This document shows positions 58,450 through 64,000 of a stretch of 64,000 nucleotides of DNA, in pieces. Within the stretch, counting starts at the first letter, position 1. Every line of letters starts with the position of its first letter. The position numbers were made by a program, and so were the translations under genes. The notes under the pieces are model-generated. The model had not been told where the DNA came from and made no database searches. It saw only the letters and a list, made by a program, of their open reading frames with translations. The stretch comes from Hyperoodon ampullatus (Eukaryota > Chordata > Mammalia > Artiodactyla > Ziphiidae). The stretch is taken from positions 31,934,425 to 31,998,424 of the forward strand of contig OX457061.1 in NCBI GenBank assembly GCA_949752795.1, written 5' to 3'.

Positions 58450-58855
58450 AACTTCCATCCCTCATTGTTCTGTTTCATGTCATGTTGTGGAAATTCTGGC
58501 TGATGAAATATATCTTGTCCATGGAGGAGAGGTACTTTTGTCTTCGTATTCCTCAGAGCTGGCTCCAGAGCTGACTAAATTCCTTTTCTTTTCTACTATT
58601 GACCTTGACCGGCCTTACTGGTCTTTCTCAATTGAGAATGACTGGACCACCAGTCATGGAAGGTCTAGTGTGTGCTGGGACTATGGCTGCTGTCCTGACC
58701 GACAAATTCTAGTCAAGTGCTCTTCCCTTTACTCCCTTTCTCCTAAACTTCAAGATATAAAACACATTTTCTAAGCCCCTACACCTATAAAGGGGTAAGT
58801 CCTGAGGCTTTATAAATGGTGGATCCTGCCTTGAAGGCACTAACATCTAAGGACA
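58450..58855. other. Unique sequence, no supported gene
   Basis: The open frame at 58487-58774 (95 residues) has no recognised domain, and its flanks show no convincing splice signals that I could rely on. It may be chance. Confidence 0.35.
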
Positions 58856-58859
58856 ACCA

Positions 58860-59640
58860 ATGATATTTCTCCTGTGAGCTCTATACAGCATATCCATTCA
58901 ACCATCTAATCAGCATCTTCTCTCAGATTTCTCACTGAAATATCAAATTTTATAAGCCTGAAATAGACATCTTGATTCTCGCACCCAACCACTGCCTACC
59001 TTAACCAATGCCATCAACTTTCACTATGTTACTCAAGCAAGAAACCTGGAAATTATTGATTTTTTCCATCCCACTCACAAATCTCTCTTATCCCATCCGT
59101 CTGCAAGTACCATTGAGTTTATATCCAACATGCCTTTAAAATCTGTTTACCTCTCTCTATCTATATGGTTACCACATTAGTTCAGGCCACCATAAGCTCT
59201 TGCTTGTATTACTATGACAGCCTCCTAACTGGCTGCTTCACTTCCATGCCTGCCCAGCATGATTCCAGCATCCAAAAACAGCTAAAGCAATTTTCTTAAA
59301 ACTTATACCGTATTTCATCATTCCACAGCTTTAAACACTTACAGGTCATGGCAATTTCACTAGAATAAAATATAAACTCTTTACCATGGTCTCCAGGGTC
59401 CTCCATGACCTTGTCCTTGCCTCTTTCTCACATTGCTTTTTCTTCTCCACAGTTTACACTCCAGCTACACTGGCCTTTCCTCAGTTCTCCAAACAGGACT
59501 TTGCAGATACTACTCCAACTGCCTGAATTGTTTATTTCCCTACTTGTTACATGGCTAATTACTTCTCATCCCTTATATCCATGGTCTTCAAATGTTTCTG
59601 TTACTCTATCATGGGGGAAAAACATTGAGCCTAAACTCCC
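58860..59640 (+). mobile_element. L2 LINE fragment
   Basis: CACCCAACCACTGCCTACC, CAGGCCACCATAAGCTCTTGC, CAGCCTCCTAACTGGCTGC, CATGACCTTGTCCTTGCC and ACACTCCAGCTACACTGGCCTTTC appear in L2 order. Inactive ancient LINE. The frame at 59405-59647 lies in it. Confidence 0.82.
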
Positions 59641-59834
59641 AATATAGGTATATTTATTTATTCATAAATTATATACAAATAGTACTTATACTATATATAG
59701 TTGTATATAATTTATACTCTATTATGTACATTATGAAATATATACAAATATACATCTATAAGGGAAATGTTAAAGATAAAAGATATTTTAAGTAAATAAT
59801 CATGTCATTTTATGAATATGGCATTTTCTCTCCC

Positions 59835-60150
59835 CCGCAGCCTTACTGAGATATAATTGACATATAACATTATGTAAGTTTAAAGTATGAAACATATTGA
59901 TTTGATACACTTATATATTACAAAATGATTATGACCATAGCATTAGATAACACCTCCATCCCAGCACATAATTACCATTTCTTTTTTGTGGTGAGAACGT
60001 TTACCCTCTAAGCAATATTCAAGTATACAACACAGTATTATTAGCTATAATCACCATGCTGTACAATAGATCCTTAGAACTTGTTGATCTTACAACTGGA
60101 AGTTTATACACTGTGACCAATACCTCCCCACCTCCCAACTACTGAATAGG
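59835..60150 (-). mobile_element. L1M-type 3' end on minus strand
   Basis: The plus strand reads TTACTGAGATATAATTGACATATAACATTATGTAAG, GCTATAATCACCATGCTGTACAATAGATCC and CTTGTTGATCTTACAACTGGAAG: the antisense 3' UTR of older L1M elements. Confidence 0.85.
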
Positions 60151-60154
60151 GCAT

Positions 60155-61248
60155 TTTAAACGATAATTGATATAAATCTGTATTTCAAGTCATCTTAATA
60201 ATTTCTATTTTGGGGAGAATTTTTGTTATGTTTGTTTCTTCATTATGATTATATTTAACTCTATAATGACGCAAACAAAGGTTCTGCACAAGGAATAGAT
60301 GGATCAGTTGCTGTTTTCTTAATGTTGCCTGCATTTACTTTATTACTATTATTTTCTATCCATGGTTTCTTTGTAGAAAGCTTCTAAAGCCACTTGTCAA
60401 TTGTGTCAGTGTTCATTTATTTAAAACTAGATAATATAACCTGAAAATCCACTTAAGCCAGCACTGGTGGACTGTAATGCACTACTACCCATGGGAAGGG
60501 AAAGAGCAAGTGAGGTGCCACTGTCTGCCCCTCAACATTGTAGGATTCCATTTTCCCTCTCAAGAAATCCAACCTACTGTGTGTGACATGTGGTTATCTG
60601 ACAAATTGCGGGGGTGGGCAGAAAGAGCAGGAGGGGTGGAGAGGGTGAGGGAACCAGTAGATATAAATAGAATATAACTTCTTGTTTTTAGATTTAAAAA
60701 ATATCAATAGAGGTTAATATTTTTTCTATATCTGAATAGATCTCTGGCACAGCATTTTGGCTGTGGTCCTCATCCTAGAGACCACTACTCTATTTATCAC
60801 CTCTTTTAAGTGCCTTCCATGACCACCTACCTAAAGAAGGTCCCATTACCCCTGCCTGCCCCATGAGCTTCCTTTAGAATTACTACGAAAGTTATACATA
60901 CATATTGTATAAATATTATATATTTATAATTAGTTATGCATTTCCAATTATTTATTAATATGTTAATTTGGGTTTTGTTTAAAGCCTCCACAACGACAGA
61001 AACCCTTGTCCATCTTGTTTCAACACTTGTCTCCAGCCATCTATACAGCTCTGGGATCTGCAAATATGTATGAAAGTTCAGCAATTCTCAACTTCAATTC
61101 CACGCTACATTGACGTGAGTAATTGTAAGGTGAGTGGCAAATCATGTTATTAATAAATTAAAATGAATATTTTATTTATATGGCTTTGAATTTAACTTAA
61201 GAGGAACTAAGTGTATCCTTATAACAAATATTACTTTGGGTTGTATTC
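60155..61248. other. Unique or decayed sequence, no gene seen
   Basis: No named repeat was recognised. A G-rich block sits at 60608-60660. Short frames only. Confidence 0.35.
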
Positions 61249-61261
61249 ACTTATAATTTTT

Positions 61262-61397
61262 ATTTTATTTTTTATTTATGTATTTTGGGGGTCACGCTGC
61301 ACAGCTTGCAGGATCTTAGATCCCCGACCAGGGATTGAACACGGGCCCTTGGCAGTGAAAGCACAGAGTCCTAACCACTTGACCTCCAGGGAATTCC
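61262..61397 (-). mobile_element. CHR-type SINE, short older form
   Basis: A minus-strand copy of about 135 bp, ending on the plus strand with AACCACTTGACCTCCAGGGAATTCC. Flanks CTTATAATTTTTA (61250-61262) and CTTATACTTTTTA (61398-61410) form a duplication with one change. Similar to the 43.4-kb copy. Confidence 0.9.
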
Positions 61398-61566
61398 CTT
61401 ATACTTTTTAAAATGGAGTAAAATAGGTGAAATTTCACCTGGTGCCGGGAGAATTGTGCATAATCTACAACTTAGCTTGTGTATGTCCCATCTTATCCTT
61501 ACTCATCAACGTGAACTTCACCTTTCCTGCTCATCATGGGACACTGCAGGTTAAGAACTGACGGCC

Positions 61567-62215
61567 TGACACAGCAATCCCACTACTGGGCATATACCCA
61601 GAGAAAACCATAATTCAAAAAGACACATGCACCCCAATGTTCATAGCAGCACTATTTATAATAGCCAAGACATGGAAAAAACCTAAATGTCCATCGACAG
61701 AGGAATGGATAAAGAAGATGTGGTACATATATACAATATTACTCAGCCATAAAAAAGAATGAAATTGGGTCATTTGTAGACATGTGGATGGACCTAGAGA
61801 GTTCATACAGAGTGAAGTAGTCAGAAAGAAAAAGCAAATATCGTATAATAATGCATGTATGTGGAATCTAGAAAAATGGTATAGATGATCTTACCTGCAA
61901 AGCAGAAATAGAGACACAGATGTAGAGAACAAATGTATGGATACCAAGGGGGAAAGAGGTGGGGTGAGAGGAATTGGGAGACTGGGATTGACACATATAC
62001 ACTCTTGATACTATATATAAAATAGACTACTGATTGGGACATACTGTATAGCACAGGGAACTCTACCTAATGCACTGTGGTGACCTAAATGGGAAGGAAG
62101 TCCAAAAGGGAGGGGATAACGGTATGTGTATGGCTGATTCACTTGTTGTGCAGTAGAGGCTAACACAACATTGTAAAGCAACCATACTCCAATAAAAATT
62201 AAAAAAACAAAAAAA
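61567..62215 (+). mobile_element. 5'-truncated L1 3' end
   Basis: Sense L1 starting at the CAGCAATCCCACTACTGGGC block of the ORF2 C-terminus and ending with CCAATAAAAATTAAAAAAAC. Its 3' UTR closely resembles the L1 part of the U6 chimera (GCAAAGCAGAAATAGAGACACAGA). No clean target duplication was found, so a flanking change is possible. Confidence 0.92.
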
Positions 62216-62344
62216 CTTATAGCATACTGGGGAAGAAACAAGATGTACAGCATGGTGCATGACCTGATAGAGGAATGGACCAAGAGCTATGGAAAAGGCA
62301 GTAGTGTGACCTGATTGCTATTCGGGTCAATAAATCTCGGTGGA

Positions 62345-62560
62345 GGAAAACGCCTTAGAAATGGACCTTAATTCTAGTCCTGCCCGTGCAATTTACTAGT
62401 GGTATGACCCTACACACAGCTTTTGCACTAGGAACCTCAGCCCCTTTAACTCCAAAAATGACAATAATACCTCAAGCCTTCCTGATCTCAGAGGCTTGTT
62501 GTGAGAATTCAATGAAGCAGTCGATGAAGATTTTGTTCAGCTGAAAATATTCTATGAACG
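62345..62560 (-). repeat. MIR fragment
   Basis: The plus strand shows TGCCCGTGCAATTTACTAGTGGTATGACC, then CCCCTTTAACTCCAAAAATGACAATAATACC and TTGTTGTGAGAATTCAATGA: antisense MIR. Confidence 0.78.
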
Positions 62561-62619
62561 TTTCCATCGAAACCATTCTCTTCTCAGTTGCTCCACTAAG
62601 CTAAATTCACTTCAATTTA

Positions 62620-63140
62620 ATAAATGTTCCATGAGCACTTCCTATGTTTCAGACAATATGCAAAGAACCTGGGATACAGAATAGATATAGACCCCACCCT
62701 CAGGCTCTTCACCATCCAGCGGGAGAGATAGACACACGCACAGGTAAGTACACAGAGTGTGGTTCATGCAGTAATAGACAGACATTGTCATTGTCCAGAA
62801 GAAGGAGCACGCAACAGGACTGGTGAACTCTGTTGTGTCAGGGGAGGTACTGTTTGCCTCAAGGAAAACTCATGGGGAGGAAGTCTGAGAGGTGTTTCGG
62901 TGTTTCAAAGGCATGCTGGAATAGGAGAGGGCTTGCCAGGCAGAGGAAATAGTATATGTGAAGGCATAGAACCCCTGCAACCTTGGACCAGCATCTTCTG
63001 TGTGTGTGTGTCCCTGTCCCTGTATATGTTGACCAGAGAATGGGGCAGGCAACCCTGAGCAGTTCTCTGTGGTTCAAGAAGAAAGTAAGGGCAAGAGAGG
63101 TAGATGGGCAGGAGGGGTAAGGAGAGTTTGGCTGAGAGGT
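62620..63140 (+). repeat. Ancient interspersed repeat, family unresolved
   Basis: ATGAGCACTTCCTATGTTTCAGACAATATGC at left, then CTGGAATAGGAGAGGGCTTGCCAGGCAGAGGAAATAGTATATGTGAAGGC: the same broad family as at 28440 and 54890. Very decayed. Frames here are chance. Confidence 0.45.
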
Positions 63141-63149
63141 TGGGAAAAA

Positions 63150-63365
63150 TATTACTAGCTCATACCTAATGAGTATTTACCATGTAACAGGCTTTTCCCT
63201 GCATTGTCTCACAAAACACGGTCCCTTTTATTATTAGTTCCTTTTACAGATGAAGAAACTGGTCAAGTGAGGTTAAATGACTAGCCCAAGATCACAACAC
63301 TAACAAACTGAGGAGCCTGGGATTCATACCTGGCTCTAGAATTACAGACGCTGATGTTCCAGAAA
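63150..63365 (+). repeat. MIR SINE
   Basis: Contains TACCTAATGAGTATTTACCATGTAACAGGC, CTTTTACAGATGAAGAAACTGG, then AAGTGAGGTTAAATGACTAGCCCAAGATCAC and GGGATTCATACCTGGC. Sense MIR. Confidence 0.85.
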
Positions 63366-63419
63366 GGACCAGGTTAAACTAGGGCTGTGCTTCAGTATGT
63401 AGTGAAAGTCATGTGACCC

Positions 63420-63960
63420 TCAGATAATTGTAAACAAAGCAGCAGAGTTCATTTTCACCTCCACCAGGCCAGCTTCCGGAAGTAGTTTTCTACCTCGATC
63501 TCCGATCGTGAGCCTCTTAACCCTGCATTATAAGGTCGTGTTTCTTTGTGCCCTTCCAAGAGGAGCTGGAGCCTTTCAGCCGAAGAGGAGACACCAGGTT
63601 TCTTTTCTGCAACAGCAAGCCCCCAGGCCAACTTCCTAAGAGATCTTTTCTCCTTCCCATTGCTAAATTTGACTGACCAGACGTTCTATGGAGACGGAGT
63701 TTATAAACCTCACTTCCTGCGACATTCCCCACCCCTCCCCCATTCCCTTGCAGGCAACAGCTTGGAGCTTGAAGCCCCCTCCCCTTGGAATCCAGGCCCT
63801 GGGAGCTTCAGAAGCCTATAGGGCGCCTTCTGAATCTGGTCTTTGCATAATAGCAACCTCATTGGGTTGCAGCCCTGCCTGCAAAGGTCACAGTGTGATG
63901 AACCCATGATTAACCCTGTTCTCCAATCAGAATTTTGATCTAATCTCTGGGACTGCACGG
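63420..63960. promoter_or_regulatory. Candidate regulatory island (unproven)
   Basis: GC-richer, apparently repeat-free DNA at the right edge. It holds a palindromic ETS-type site CTTCCGGAAG (63473-63482), another ETS core CACTTCCTG near 63711, an octamer-like TTTGCATAAT near 63842, a nuclear-receptor-like AAAGGTCACAG near 63884 and CCAAT-type motifs (CTCCAATCAG). Such motifs occur by chance, so this is inference only. Confidence 0.3.
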
Positions 63961-64000
63961 TTTTCACACACATGGTCCTTTTGTTTCTGTAGAACTGGAG

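Noticed and set aside
58487..58774. 95-codon ORF as a novel small protein
   Set aside because: No recognised domain, no supporting promoter or splice signals, and length within chance for 64 kb.
1..64000. CRISPR arrays, operons, bacterial promoters or phage genes
   Set aside because: The sequence is mammalian, with no regularly spaced repeats or prokaryotic gene organisation.

Overview
This window looks like intergenic or deep-intronic DNA from a cetacean (whale or dolphin). The main evidence is ten tRNA-derived SINEs of the cetartiodactyl CHR type, several bounded by clear target-site duplications. Six belong to the roughly 200-bp form that is very common in whale genomes. Alongside them are L1 copies of the matching lineage and a background of older mammalian repeats (MIR, L2, CR1/L3-like, MER5-like hAT, MaLR and ERVL LTRs). 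I found no convincing host protein-coding exon. The long open frames all belong to L1 ORF2, and the shorter ones are chance frames in SINEs, LTRs or AT-rich DNA.

Layout. Positions 1-5145 hold a nearly complete but dead L1; its endonuclease frame is still open, and its 5' end lies outside the window. From 5.1 to 24 kb there is mostly old or single-copy sequence with a MaLR LTR, a MER5-like hAT element, three 5'-truncated L1s (9.7, 11.9 and 16.6 kb), L2/MIR pieces and SINEs at 13.5 and 22.3 kb. Two solo ERVL (MLT2-like) LTRs sit at 23.9 and 27.4 kb, both with TG...CA ends and short target duplications. From 28 to 37 kb come L2, MIR, CR1-like and MaLR remnants and two SINEs. From 37.7 to 44.9 kb lies one old, nearly full-length L1 that has received four later insertions: three SINEs and a U6 snRNA-L1 chimeric retrocopy. 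From 45 to 51.5 kb there are MaLR, L2, MIR and ancient L1 fragments. From 51.5 to 54.2 kb there is an ancient minus-strand L1 split by two SINEs in opposite orientation. From 56.7 to 60.1 kb there are minus-strand L1 pieces, one carrying a roughly 105-bp L1 mini-insertion. A truncated L1 lies at 61.6-62.2 kb. The last 600 bp are GC-richer and apparently unique, and could be regulatory.

Nothing here forms an operon or pathway. What links the elements is retrotransposition: L1 proteins supplied in trans, now or in the past, explain the SINE poly(A) tails and target duplications, the truncated L1s and the U6-L1 chimera. That chimera (42765-43199) is the most informative object in the window. It is intact from the first base of U6 to its terminal T run, is fused directly to an L1 3' end, and is flanked by a 10-bp duplication of the host L1. 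Other items worth attention are tandem monomer-like repeats in the old L1 5' UTR, an L1 mini-insertion whose A-tail starts upstream of the normal L1 3' end, a 97-bp tandem duplication at an L1 3' end, and a 53-bp duplicated block near 18.5 kb. Family names come from recognition by eye; coordinates of old repeats are approximate.
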